Positions 32,694-40,986 of a stretch of DNA of 64,000 bases are shown piece by piece (position 1 is the first letter of the stretch; the number at the start of each line of letters is the position of its first letter). The position numbers and the translations under genes were made by a program. The stretch spans positions 62,001 through 126,000 of the forward strand of contig NZ_BMSK01000004.1 in assembly GCF_014649115.1 (NCBI RefSeq), given 5' to 3'. The notes below the pieces were generated by a model. That model saw only the letters and a list, made by a program, of their open reading frames with translations. It had not been told where the DNA came from and made no database searches. This stretch comes from Streptomyces eurythermus. GTDB taxonomy: Bacteria > Actinomycetota > Actinomycetes > Streptomycetales > Streptomycetaceae.

Positions 32694-34223
32694 TTACCGC
32701 TCCAACCGCCCATTGAACCGCCGCGGCAGGCCGAGCGGGTTGTCGTCCTTCAGTTCGGCCGGCAGCAGCGCCTCCGGCGCGTTCTGGTAGACGACCGGCC
32801 GCAGCCACCGCTCGATGGCGGTGCCGCCCACGGAGGTCGAGGTGGAGGTCGTCGCCGGGTAGGGCCCGCCGTGGTGCTGGGCCGGTGCCACGGCCACCCC
32901 GGTCGGCCAGCCGTTGACCAGGACCCGGCCGGCCAGCGGGGTCAGCTCGGCGAGCAGCTCCGGCCCCCGGCCCTGGCCCGCGGCCTCCTGCGAGGAGAGC
33001 TGGACCGTCGCGGTGAGGTTGCCCGGGAGCCGGGACAGGACGGCCTTGGCCTCCTGCTCGTCGGCGTAGCGGGCCACCACCGTGACCGGTCCGAAGCACT
33101 CCTCCAGGAGCAGGTCGTGGTCGCCCTCCTCGGTCAGCTTCGCCGCCGGCACGGTGAGGAAGCCCGGGCTGACGGAGTGCTCGCCGCCCTCGCCCGGGGT
33201 GACGGGCGCGTCCACGTCGGGCAGCTCGGCGCGTTCGGCCACGCCGGCGATGAAGTTGTCCCGCATGCGGTGGTCGAGCAGCACCCCGGCGTCGGTGCCG
33301 GCGACGGCGTCGGCCAGCGACTTCACCAGCTGGTCGCCGGCCCCGCCGGAGGGCACCAGCACCAAGCCGGGCTTGACGCAGAACTGGCCGACGCCGAGGG
33401 TCATCGAGCCGGCGAGCCCGCCGCCGATCTCCTCGGCCCGCTCCGCCGCGGCGGCCTCGGTCACCAGGACCGGGTTCAGCGAGCCGAGTTCGCCGTGGAA
33501 CGGGATCGGCACCGGGCGCGCGGCGGCGGCGTCGAACAGCGCCCGGCCGCCGCGGACGGAGCCGGTGAAGCCGGCGGCGGCGACCAGCGGGTGCTTGATC
33601 AGTTCGATGCCCGCCTGGAAGCCGTGCACCAGGCCGACGACGCCCTCGGGGATGCCGTGCCCGGCGGCGGCCCGGCGCAGTACCTCGGCGACCCGCTCGG
33701 ACAGTGCCGGGTGATCGGGGTGGGACTTGACCACGACGGGGCAGCCCGCTGCGAGCGCGCTCGCGGTGTCGCCGCCGGCGACGGAGAAGGCGAAGGGGAA
33801 GTTGGAGGCGGAGTAGACGGCGACGACGCCGAGCGGCACCTTGTAGCGCCGCAGGTCCGGCACGGGCGGGGTCGCGGTGGCGTCGGGGTGGTCGATGACG
33901 ACGTCCAGGAAGGCGCCCTCGTCGACGATGTCCGCGAAGGCCCGCAACTGGTAGACGGTGCGGGCGAGTTCGCCGGAGAGCCGGACCTGGCCGAGGGCGG
34001 TCTCGGCGTCGGCGGTCTCGACCAGCGTGTCCCGGGCCGCGTCCAGGCCCGCGGCGGCCGAGCGCAGGAAGGCGGCGCGGACCGCGCGGTCGGCGAGCGC
34101 CTCGCGCGCCGCCTCGGCCGCCCGGACGGCCGCGTCCACCTCCTGGGCTGTGGCCTCGACCGCAACCTGTTCGCGCTGCTTCCCGGTGCGCGGGTCGACA
34201 CTCCAGACTGGTGCTGCTGCCAC
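32694..34223 (-). CDS. 2-oxoglutarate semialdehyde (2,5-dioxovalerate) dehydrogenase, NADP-type aldehyde dehydrogenase
   Basis: 509-residue aldehyde dehydrogenase. The catalytic Cys is in LGVGQFCVKPGLVLVP and the Glu in FHGELGSLNPVLV, both typical of the 2-oxoglutarate semialdehyde dehydrogenase branch. VYSASNFPFAFSVAGGDTASA is the cofactor region. It would catalyse the last step of oxidative uronate and pentose breakdown. GTG 34223 with GGAGGG seven bases upstream is preferred over GTG 34268. The divergent IclR gene and a promoter motif shared with kdgD/udh support the pathway link. Confidence 0.87.
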   Translation of the reverse strand: MAAAPVWSVDPRTGKQREQVAVEATAQEVDAAVRAAEAAREALADRAVRAAFLRSAAAGLDAARDTLVETADAETALGQVRLSGELARTVYQLRAFADIVDEGAFLDVVIDHPDATATPPVPDLRRYKVPLGVVAVYSASNFPFAFSVAGGDTASALAAGCPVVVKSHPDHPALSERVAEVLRRAAAGHGIPEGVVGLVHGFQAGIELIKHPLVAAAGFTGSVRGGRALFDAAAARPVPIPFHGELGSLNPVLVTEAAAAERAEEIGGGLAGSMTLGVGQFCVKPGLVLVPSGGAGDQLVKSLADAVAGTDAGVLLDHRMRDNFIAGVAERAELPDVDAPVTPGEGGEHSVSPGFLTVPAAKLTEEGDHDLLLEECFGPVTVVARYADEQEAKAVLSRLPGNLTATVQLSSQEAAGQGRGPELLAELTPLAGRVLVNGWPTGVAVAPAQHHGGPYPATTSTSTSVGGTAIERWLRPVVYQNAPEALLPAELKDDNPLGLPRRFNGRLER

Positions 34224-34279
34224 CGCGGGTCCCTCCAAAAGGCCGCACTGATTGAACCTGTGCGTCACCCATCAGCCGC

Positions 34280-34314
34280 GTTCGATATACTGAACACTGT
34301 CTCTGATGATGAAC
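34280..34314. promoter_or_regulatory. Candidate IclR operator between the dehydrogenase and iclR genes
   Basis: Two overlapping elements. An inverted repeat GTTC, eight bases, GAAC covers 34280-34295. A longer motif CTGA, one base, CACTGTCT, later TGAAC covers 34290-34314. The longer motif recurs at 57863-57887 in the kdgD/udh spacer with 19 of 25 positions identical. The AT-rich context also suits promoters for both genes. Confidence 0.65.
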
Positions 34315-34367
34315 GCTGCTCGGAGACTATATATCTCGGTCCTCGTCGAACGAAGGGGTCAAGGGCG

Positions 34368-35141
34368 ATGACGGCAGGCGACACAGGGGGCGGGGCGCAG
34401 GTCAAGTCCGCGGTACGGACCGTGGAATTGCTCGAGTACTTCGCCGGCCGGCCCGGTATGCACTCCCTCGCGGCCGTCCAGGAGGCCGTGGGCTATCCCA
34501 AGTCCAGCCTGTACATGCTGCTGCGCACGCTGGTGGACCTGGGCTGGGTGGAGACGGACGCCACGGGCACGCGGTACGGCATCGGGGTGCGGGCGCTGCT
34601 CGTCGGCACCTCCTACATCGACGGCGACGAGGTGGTGGCCGCCGCCCGCCCGACCCTGGACCGGCTCTCCGACGACACCACGGAGACCATCCACCTGGCC
34701 CGGCTCGACGGCACCAACGTGGTCTACCTGGCCACCCGCCAGTCCCAGCACTACCTGCGCCCCTTCACCCGGGTCGGCCGCCGGCTGCCCGCCCACTCCA
34801 CCTCCCTCGGCAAGGCGATCCTCGCCACCTACACCGACGAGCAGGTGCGCAAGCTGCTGCCGGAGACGCTGCCCGCGCTCACCGAGCACACCCTCACCGA
34901 CCGGGAGCGGCTCATCGAGGAGCTGCGCCAGATCCGGGAGCAGGGCTTCGCGGTCGACCGCGAGGAGAACACGCTGGGTCTGCGCTGCTTCGGCGTGGCC
35001 ATCCCCTACCGCACGCCCGCCCGGGACGCCATCAGCTGCTCGGTCCCGGTGGCCCGGCTGACCCCGGCCCACGAGCAGATGATCAAGGACGCGCTGTTCG
35101 ACGCGCGCGACCGGCTGACCCTGGCGACCCGCCGGCTGTGA
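34368..35141 (+). CDS. IclR-family transcriptional regulator
   Basis: 257 residues. The N-terminal winged helix-turn-helix reads LLEYFAGRPGMHSLAAVQEAVG then YPKSSLYMLLRTLVDLGWVE. The effector-binding domain has FTRVGRRLPAHSTSLGKAILA and the conserved EENTLGLRCFGVAIP. It is divergent from the semialdehyde dehydrogenase, suggesting control of sugar-acid catabolism, with an intermediate such as a 2-keto-3-deoxy acid as effector by inference. The start is ATG 34368; the frame is open for kilobases upstream, but only as a shadow of other genes. Confidence 0.88.
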   Translation: MTAGDTGGGAQVKSAVRTVELLEYFAGRPGMHSLAAVQEAVGYPKSSLYMLLRTLVDLGWVETDATGTRYGIGVRALLVGTSYIDGDEVVAAARPTLDRLSDDTTETIHLARLDGTNVVYLATRQSQHYLRPFTRVGRRLPAHSTSLGKAILATYTDEQVRKLLPETLPALTEHTLTDRERLIEELRQIREQGFAVDREENTLGLRCFGVAIPYRTPARDAISCSVPVARLTPAHEQMIKDALFDARDRLTLATRRL

Positions 35142-35147
35142 GCCGGG

Positions 35148-35188
35148 CGAGCCCAGGTGTGCGTCCCGGGAGAGCACACCTAGGCTCG
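35148..35188. terminator. Strong hairpin terminator after iclR
   Basis: Arms of 15 bases (35148-35162 and 35174-35188) pair with one mismatch around an 11-base loop. It lies between the iclR stop and the acetyltransferase start at 35194, so its right arm is only a few bases from that start codon and may also limit translation there. There is no T-run. Confidence 0.8.
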
Positions 35189-35193
35189 GCCCC

Positions 35194-35697
35194 ATGGAGA
35201 TCGCGCTGCGCGCCGTCCGGGACAGTGACGTGCCGGTGTTCCACCGCCAGATGACCGACCCGGAGGCCGTCCGGATGGCCGCGTTCGGCCCGGAGGACTG
35301 CACCGGCCCGGAGGCCTTCGCGGCGTACTGGCGACGCCTGCGCGCCGGCCGCGCCGTCCTGCGCACGGTCCTGGCGGACGGGGCGGTGGCGGGCAGCGCG
35401 GTGGTGTACGGGGAGACCGGCGAGCGCGAGGTGTCGTACTGGATCGACCGCGCGTACTGGGGCCGGGGCGTGGCGACGGCCGCGCTGCGGGCCCTGCTCG
35501 CCGAGGTCCCCGAACGGCCGCTGTACGCCCGGGCGGCGGCCGACAACACGGGTTCGCTGCGCGTCCTGGCCAAGTGCGGCTTCCGCGAGACGGCCCGCGC
35601 CCGGGGGTTCGCGAACGCGCGGGGCCGGGACATCGAGGAGGTCGTACTGGTGCTGGAGGGCGGGGCGGACGGCCGCCCGGAGGCCGCCGCTTCCTGA
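35194..35697 (+). CDS. GNAT-family N-acetyltransferase (RimJ/RimL-like)
   Basis: 167 residues. The acetyl-CoA site is VSYWIDRAYWGRGVATAALRALL, and NTGSLRVLAKCGFRE is the typical C-terminal motif of RimJ/RimL-type acetyltransferases. The substrate is not predictable. The start codon follows immediately after the iclR terminator hairpin, with little room for a ribosome-binding site, so the message may be leaderless or nearly so. Confidence 0.8.
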   Translation: MEIALRAVRDSDVPVFHRQMTDPEAVRMAAFGPEDCTGPEAFAAYWRRLRAGRAVLRTVLADGAVAGSAVVYGETGEREVSYWIDRAYWGRGVATAALRALLAEVPERPLYARAAADNTGSLRVLAKCGFRETARARGFANARGRDIEEVVLVLEGGADGRPEAAAS

Positions 35698-35762
35698 GGA
35701 CCGGATGAAAAAGCGGGGCGTACGGGAACGACCGGCACCGTTCCGCTCGTCTTCCGTGCGGG

Positions 35763-37217
35763 ATGAACAAGACGATCAGGCGGGCGTCCGTCTTCGCGCT
35801 GCTGCTCGTGCTCGCCCTGCTGGTCAGGGCGACATGGCTGCAGTTCTACGACGGCCAGGCCCTCGCGGACGACAAAGACAACCGGCGGAACGTGATCGCG
35901 ACGTACTCGCGTCCCCTGGGGAACATCATCGTGGCCGGTGAGGCGATCACCGGTTCGGCGAGGACGAAGGGGAGCGATCTCGCGTACAAACGGACGTACA
36001 CGGACGGCGAGCTGTACGCGCCGGTGACCGGCTACGCCTCGCAGGCCTACGCCCCCACCCAGCTGGAGGGCATCTACACGGACCTGCTCAACGGCACGGA
36101 CAACCAGCTCAAGACGGTGATGGACACCGTCACCGGTGAGCGCCCCGACCCGGGCAACGTGCTCACGACGATCGACCCGGCCGTGCAGAAGGCGGGCTAT
36201 CGCGCGCTGGGGGGCAAGAAGGGCGGGGCCGTCGCGATCGACCCGAAGACCGGGAAGATCCTCGCGGTGGTCTCGACACCCTCGTACGACCCCTCCGCGC
36301 TCACCGACGCGAACAACGCGGGCAAGGCGTGGAAGGCACTCAACGCGGACAAGGACAAGCCGCTCACCAACCGCGCGCTGCGCCAGCCGCTGCCGCCGGG
36401 CTCGACGTTCAAGCTGGTCGTCGCCGCCGCCGCGCTGGAGGACGGGCTGTACAAGGACGTGGACCAGCCCACCGACAGCCCCGACCCGTACATCATGCCG
36501 GGCACGGTGCAGCCGCTGAACAACGAGAACAAGTCGGCGCCGTGCAAGAACGCCTCCATCCGCGTCGCGCTGCGCTACTCCTGCAACAACGTCTTCGGTC
36601 ACATGGCCGTCGAGCTGGGGCAGGACAAGGTCAAGGAGATGGCCGAGAAGTTCGGCTTCAACGACGACGAGCAGGACGTGCCGGTGCGCGCCTACCCGAG
36701 CGTCTACCCCTCCGACATGGACAAGGCGCAGACGGCCCTGTCGGGCATCGGCCAGTTCGACGTCACGGCCACCCCGCTCCAGATGGCCATGGTGTCCGCG
36801 GCCATAGCCAACGGCGGCAAGCTGGTCTCGCCGCACATGGTCTCGCGGATCACCGACAGCGGCGGTGACGTCCTGAAGGACTACGACGACGACACCGACA
36901 CCTCGGAGATCATCGGCTCCACCACCGCCGAGCAGCTCCAGTCGGCGATGGAGACGGTGGTGAAGGACGGTACGGGCACGAACGCGCTGATCGACGGGGT
37001 GACGGTCGGCGGCAAGACCGGTACCGCGCAGCACGGCGAGAACAACAGCAAGACGCCGTACGCCTGGTTCACCTCCTACGGCAAGTCGGACTCGGGCGGC
37101 AAGGAAGTGGCCGTCGCGGTCATGGTGGAGCAGTCCGACGCGGCCCGCTCCGAGGTGAGCGGCAACGGCCTGGCGGCGCCGGTGGCGCGGGCCATGATGC
37201 AGGCGGCACTGAAGTAG
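35763..37217 (+). CDS. Penicillin-binding protein, class B-like transpeptidase
   Basis: 484 residues with one N-terminal membrane helix (ASVFALLLVLALLVRATWL), so it is anchored with the catalytic part outside. The three penicillin-binding motifs are intact: PPGSTFKL (near 215), YSCNN (near 272) and GGKTGTAQHG (near 417). It resembles the PbpA/FtsI group of Streptomyces and crosslinks peptidoglycan during growth or sporulation. A strong terminator follows. From memory it corresponds to an S. coelicolor protein next to a SigE-family sigma gene, as here. Confidence 0.9.
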   Translation: MNKTIRRASVFALLLVLALLVRATWLQFYDGQALADDKDNRRNVIATYSRPLGNIIVAGEAITGSARTKGSDLAYKRTYTDGELYAPVTGYASQAYAPTQLEGIYTDLLNGTDNQLKTVMDTVTGERPDPGNVLTTIDPAVQKAGYRALGGKKGGAVAIDPKTGKILAVVSTPSYDPSALTDANNAGKAWKALNADKDKPLTNRALRQPLPPGSTFKLVVAAAALEDGLYKDVDQPTDSPDPYIMPGTVQPLNNENKSAPCKNASIRVALRYSCNNVFGHMAVELGQDKVKEMAEKFGFNDDEQDVPVRAYPSVYPSDMDKAQTALSGIGQFDVTATPLQMAMVSAAIANGGKLVSPHMVSRITDSGGDVLKDYDDDTDTSEIIGSTTAEQLQSAMETVVKDGTGTNALIDGVTVGGKTGTAQHGENNSKTPYAWFTSYGKSDSGGKEVAVAVMVEQSDAARSEVSGNGLAAPVARAMMQAALK

Positions 37218-37225
37218 CACCGCCC

Positions 37226-37255
37226 GTGGCGCCCCGGCAGGGGGCGGGGCGCCAC
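37226..37255 (+). terminator. Terminator after the penicillin-binding protein gene
   Basis: A perfect 11-bp stem (37226-37236 with 37245-37255, GTGGCGCCCCG type) and an 8-base loop start nine bases after the stop codon. No T-run follows. Confidence 0.8.
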
Positions 37256-37496
37256 GCACTCCCCCGGCCCGTCCGGCGCGGCTTCCCCCTCCTTCTCCCT
37301 TCCTCGTGAACCCTCTTCGGGTCGTTTCCGTGTTCCCTCAACGGGTTCGGTCGGTCATACGGTGTCCGACCCCCCGTACGAGAACGCCCAAACGATCACT
37401 GCTACGCTTCCGGATCTCCGTCCGGGCCTCCCTGGACCCTCGCATGTCATTCACATGACACTCACTTCCAGAGCGCGCATCGAGAAGAGGTCACCC

Positions 37497-38066
37497 GTGG
37501 GCACAGTCGTCGACGACGCCGCCTCCGTGGAGTTCCATGCCTTCTTCGAACGGCACTACGCCGAACTGGCCCGTCTCGCCCACCTGTTGACCGGCGAGGC
37601 GGACGCGGCGGACGACCTGGCGGCCGACGCGCTGCTGGCGCTGTGGCACCGCTGGGACCGGGTGCGCGCCGCCGACCGGCCGGTGGCGTACGCGCGGGGC
37701 GTGGTCGCCAACCTGGCCCGCACCCGGATCCGCGGCGCGGTGCGCGAGCGGCGGCGGATCGCGCTGTTCTGGCCGCGCGGCGAGGAGCGGACCGAGAACC
37801 CGGACGTCGCCGGCGTGGTGGACGTCCAGGAGGCCCTGCGCAGGCTGCCGTTCCGGAAACGGGCGTGTGTGGTGCTCCGGCACGCGTTCGACCTGTCGGA
37901 GAAGGACACCGCGCTCGCGCTCGGGATCTCGGTGGGTACGGTTAAGAGCCAGACGTCCAAGGGCATGGCCGAACTCCAGCGGCTGCTCGGCCCGCAGGGC
38001 GACCCGCGGCGGGTGCACGCGGCGATGGCGGCCCGGGGCGGCCAGAGCGGAGGAAGGAACCGATGA
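37497..38066 (+). CDS. RNA polymerase sigma factor, SigE family (ECF-like)
   Basis: 189 residues. Region 2 is visible as EADAADDLAADALLALWHRWDRV, and region 4 as DLSEKDTALALGISVGTVKSQTSKGMAELQ. The SigE family (SCO-type, about 170-190 residues) fits. GTG 37497 with AGAAGAGG six bases upstream is preferred; ATG 37455 is also in frame. The stop overlaps the next gene as ATGA, so the downstream membrane protein is translated together with it and may control it. Confidence 0.87.
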   Translation: MGTVVDDAASVEFHAFFERHYAELARLAHLLTGEADAADDLAADALLALWHRWDRVRAADRPVAYARGVVANLARTRIRGAVRERRRIALFWPRGEERTENPDVAGVVDVQEALRRLPFRKRACVVLRHAFDLSEKDTALALGISVGTVKSQTSKGMAELQRLLGPQGDPRRVHAAMAARGGQSGGRNR

Positions 38067-38914
38067 GGCGGCAGGACGTGCACGACGAGCTGCGCGCCCG
38101 GCTGCACGAGGCGGCCGAGGCCCATGAACCGGACCGCGCGCGCATCCTGGCCCGGGTCGAGCGCGGCATGGCCGAGCCGGCCCGCCCCGGCCACCGGGCC
38201 GTGCGTCCGCCGGTGCTGGGCTGGTTGCGGGTGGTGTCCGCGACGGCCGCGGTGGCCGGTGTGCTCGCGGTCGGGGGCTACGCGGTGGCGTCCGCCGTAC
38301 GGGACGATCCGCCGGCCCGGCGGACGGTGGCGGTGTCGCCGACGCCCAGCGCGTCACCGGAGCGCTCCACGCCCCCGGCGCCCCCCGCCCCCACGGCGCG
38401 CCCGACGCCCGGCGAGGCCGCGGGCGAGCCGTCCCGCACGCCGTCCTCCTCCCCCTCCTCCTCCGCCACCCGGGGCGCCACCACCCCGGCCGCTCCGCCG
38501 CCGGCCCGCGCCGAGCGGAACGGCCCCCTGTGGTCGGACGGCTCGGTGGACCCGCACAGCAACGACTTCTGGGCGCAGAGCAATCTGACCCTGAAGACGT
38601 CCGTGCCACTGGAGTCGCTCACCGTCGAGCTGAGGATCGCGCAGACCGGCGGGGTGACCTCCACGGGCGCCTGGCGCTCGCTGCCCGAGACGGACTTCGC
38701 CCAGGGCGTCGTCGAGCGGGACGGGTTCGTCGTCTACACCTGGACGCTGAAGCCGGGGCGTACGGTGCCGGCGGGCGAGTGGGTGTTCGCCGGGCAGTAC
38801 GACCACGCCCGCGGGGGGCGGGACGCCAAGGACGACGGCTATGTCATGACGGGGACCGCCGACGGCCACACCTACACGGTGACCGGCGACTTCGCCCCGC
38901 ACGACCGCTCCTGA
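38063..38914 (+). CDS. Membrane protein coupled to the sigma factor, possible anti-sigma partner
   Basis: 283 residues. A cytoplasmic helical N-terminus (HDELRARLHEAAEAHEPDRARIL) precedes one membrane helix (VVSATAAVAGVLAVGGYAV). A long Pro/Ser/Thr-rich linker and a folded extracellular part (SVPLESLTVELRIAQTGG to the end) follow. This layout fits anti-sigma or surface-sensor proteins, but no ZAS-type zinc motif is present. It is translationally coupled to the sigma factor gene. Confidence 0.75.
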   Translation: MRRQDVHDELRARLHEAAEAHEPDRARILARVERGMAEPARPGHRAVRPPVLGWLRVVSATAAVAGVLAVGGYAVASAVRDDPPARRTVAVSPTPSASPERSTPPAPPAPTARPTPGEAAGEPSRTPSSSPSSSATRGATTPAAPPPARAERNGPLWSDGSVDPHSNDFWAQSNLTLKTSVPLESLTVELRIAQTGGVTSTGAWRSLPETDFAQGVVERDGFVVYTWTLKPGRTVPAGEWVFAGQYDHARGGRDAKDDGYVMTGTADGHTYTVTGDFAPHDRS

Positions 38915-38917
38915 ACC

Positions 38918-38943
38918 CTGGCGCCCGCCGGCCCGGGCGTCAG
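38918..38943. terminator. Bidirectional hairpin between convergent genes
   Basis: A 10-bp stem with one G-T pair (38918-38927 with 38934-38943) and a 6-base loop sits just after the stop at 38914. It includes the stop codon of the convergent phosphatase gene, serving both. Confidence 0.65.
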
Positions 38944-39737
38944 GAGACGAAGTACGTCGGGTTCGGCAGCTTGTAGGCGCGGTCGGCGTAGCCGCCCCCG
39001 AAGTCCGAGTACTGGTCGCCGAAGTTGGCGATGATGTCGTAGCCGAGGTCCTGCTCGATGTGCTTGCGCGTGGCGGACTTGAACTGGACCGTGGTGCACT
39101 TCCAGTTGCCCGGGGTGGCGCAGTCCTTCAGGTAGGCCGGCGGGTTGGCCTTGTCCTTGAGGAACATGTGGGCGGGGTCGAGGTCGACGTCGGCGCCGAC
39201 CTTCTTCAGGTTCGCCACCGCGGCGGCGCGGCGGGCCTCGCCCAGACCGGTGTTGTAGAAGACCTCGACGCCCTTGGAGTCGGCGTAGCGCACCAGTTCC
39301 GGGCTGCCGAAGACGGCCGGGCGGTCGGCCCGGTCCACGTACGCGTTCCAGTCGGCGTCGTTGTACGTGTAGTTGGTGCGCTTCTCGTAGTCCAGGCTGA
39401 GCAGCAGGGTGTCGTCGATGTCGAAGACGACGGCCGGCTTCTCGCCCCGGCGGTGGGCCTTGCGGGCGGCCTTGTCGATGTAGCTCCTGGCGTCGGCGTC
39501 GATCCGCGCCAGGTCCCGGGCGTAGGGGCTGTCCGGGGACGCCTGGTAGACGCCGTTCGCGTCGGCGGTGGTGCCGTAGTAGGTGTCGATGTCCTTCACC
39601 AACTGGCCTATGTTGTACGGCTCGTGGGTGGAGTTGGCGGTCGACTGGCCGGCGGTGGCCGCGCCCGCGCCGTACAGCGCCGCGCCGGCGACGGCACAGG
39701 CGGCGCCGGCCGCGAGGGCCCTGAGGGACTTCCGCAT
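38940..39737 (-). CDS. Secreted HAD-superfamily acid phosphatase
   Basis: 265 residues with an N-terminal signal peptide ending near GAGAATAG. The catalytic motif is VVFDIDDTLLLSLDY, with the nucleophile Asp; motif II lies near VEVFYNTG. GDQYSDFGGGYADR at the end supplies the acidic motif III. It resembles class B/plant-type acid phosphatases and would release phosphate from extracellular organic phosphates. It stands apart from the pectin genes, although on the same strand. Confidence 0.85.
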   Translation of the reverse strand: MRKSLRALAAGAACAVAGAALYGAGAATAGQSTANSTHEPYNIGQLVKDIDTYYGTTADANGVYQASPDSPYARDLARIDADARSYIDKAARKAHRRGEKPAVVFDIDDTLLLSLDYEKRTNYTYNDADWNAYVDRADRPAVFGSPELVRYADSKGVEVFYNTGLGEARRAAAVANLKKVGADVDLDPAHMFLKDKANPPAYLKDCATPGNWKCTTVQFKSATRKHIEQDLGYDIIANFGDQYSDFGGGYADRAYKLPNPTYFVS

Positions 39738-39817
39738 GGTTCTCCGATCCGGTGGATGAGAGTGATGTACCAGGTCGGAGACTGTCTACGCGCATCACAT
39801 CGAGACCGCGAGCCCTG

Positions 39818-40933
39818 TTACCCGATCGATATGCGAGCCGCTTTCCGGAAACGCCAGTCGCCGAGGTGGGCGGCCGGGGTGTGCAGCGCGGCCTCGGCGG
39901 CGGTGAGCTGCGGCCGGTTGGCCGGAACCGTGACCACCGCGCCCGGACCGGAGTTGCGGTACTCGCCGAAGCGCATGGACTGCCACGGGTAGGCGTCGCG
40001 CATGTCGGCGTAGGGGGCCACCGGGTCGATGCCGGGCCCGATGACGCTGTCCCGGACGACCAGCGCGGGCCGGGCCGTGGTCTCGTTCGACGGCACCCAC
40101 GGCCGGGCCAGCTTGTACGCCCCGTCCGCCGCGCCGGAGGTGAACCGGCAGCGCACGGCGAGCATGCCGTACGGGTTGGCCCGGGCGGTGGAGGGCGCGA
40201 AGACGAAGCCGTAGGGCGGGGCGGACAGGTCACCGCGGTCCAGGGTGTGGAAGCGGCAGTGCTCGTACACGGCGGTGGCCCGCCCGAAGACGAAGTCGAC
40301 GTCGCCCTCGATGTGGCAGTGCGCGTAGTACTGCCGGGCGAAGACGGACAGGGCGGTGGAGTCGGCGTACAGGGTGTCCTGGTGGCCGAGGAAGCGGCAG
40401 TGCCAGAAGGCGCTCCGGTCGCCCTGTGCCTTGAGCGCGACGGCCTGGGTGCCGGTGGTGTCCGGATGGTCGGCGCGCAGCCAGTCGTTGGCGAAGGTGA
40501 TCCAGCGGGCGGTGAACCCGTCGGCCTGGACGGTGGTCGTGGCCGAGCCGCTGGTGCCGTGGGTGCCGCCGCCGGGCTTGGGGGTGCCGGCCGCGTTGTC
40601 GTACACGATCACCACGTCCCGCGGGTCCTCGGAGGCGCCGATCCAGGTCATCTCCGTACGGCCGGCGTCGACGGTGACCGTCTCGCGGTAGGTGCCGGGG
40701 GCGATGACCAGGGTCCGGCCGCTGCCGGAGGCGGCGGTCACCGCGGCCTGGACGGAGGTGAAGTCGCCCCGGCCGTGCGGGTCGACGTACAGGGTGCCCG
40801 GGGTGCGGCGGCGGTCCGGGGAGCCGTGGCGGCCGAACGGGCGGGTGCGGGCGTGGGCGGGGGCCGGTGTCAGGGCGAGCGCGGCGGCGGCGCCGGTGCC
40901 CGCGGTGAGCAGGGCACGTCTGGTCAGGGGCAT
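39818..40933 (-). CDS. Secreted pectinesterase (carbohydrate esterase family 8)
   Basis: Removes methyl groups from pectin. The 371-residue protein has a Tat-like signal (RRALLTAGTGAAAALALTP). Catalytic elements are TQAVALKAQGD, LGHQDTLYAD and the second Asp in IEGDVDFVFGRA, with the Arg in KLARPWVPS. ATG 40933 has GGAGGACT upstream; the frame continues upstream only as a shadow of the pectate lyase gene. It is the last gene of the pectin cluster on this strand, so its product would act first on the polymer. Confidence 0.93.
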   Translation of the reverse strand: MPLTRRALLTAGTGAAAALALTPAPAHARTRPFGRHGSPDRRRTPGTLYVDPHGRGDFTSVQAAVTAASGSGRTLVIAPGTYRETVTVDAGRTEMTWIGASEDPRDVVIVYDNAAGTPKPGGGTHGTSGSATTTVQADGFTARWITFANDWLRADHPDTTGTQAVALKAQGDRSAFWHCRFLGHQDTLYADSTALSVFARQYYAHCHIEGDVDFVFGRATAVYEHCRFHTLDRGDLSAPPYGFVFAPSTARANPYGMLAVRCRFTSGAADGAYKLARPWVPSNETTARPALVVRDSVIGPGIDPVAPYADMRDAYPWQSMRFGEYRNSGPGAVVTVPANRPQLTAAEAALHTPAAHLGDWRFRKAARISIG

Positions 40934-40986
40934 GGGAGTCCTCCCTCTCGGGTGGCCGGGGCGGGTGCGCCCCGGCCGGGAACGGG

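Noticed and set aside
31251..34367. Very long open frame on the plus strand running into the iclR gene
   Set aside because: It is a GC-frame shadow: the sequence is Gly/Arg/Pro-rich and covers the MFS and dehydrogenase genes, which show real motifs in their own frames.
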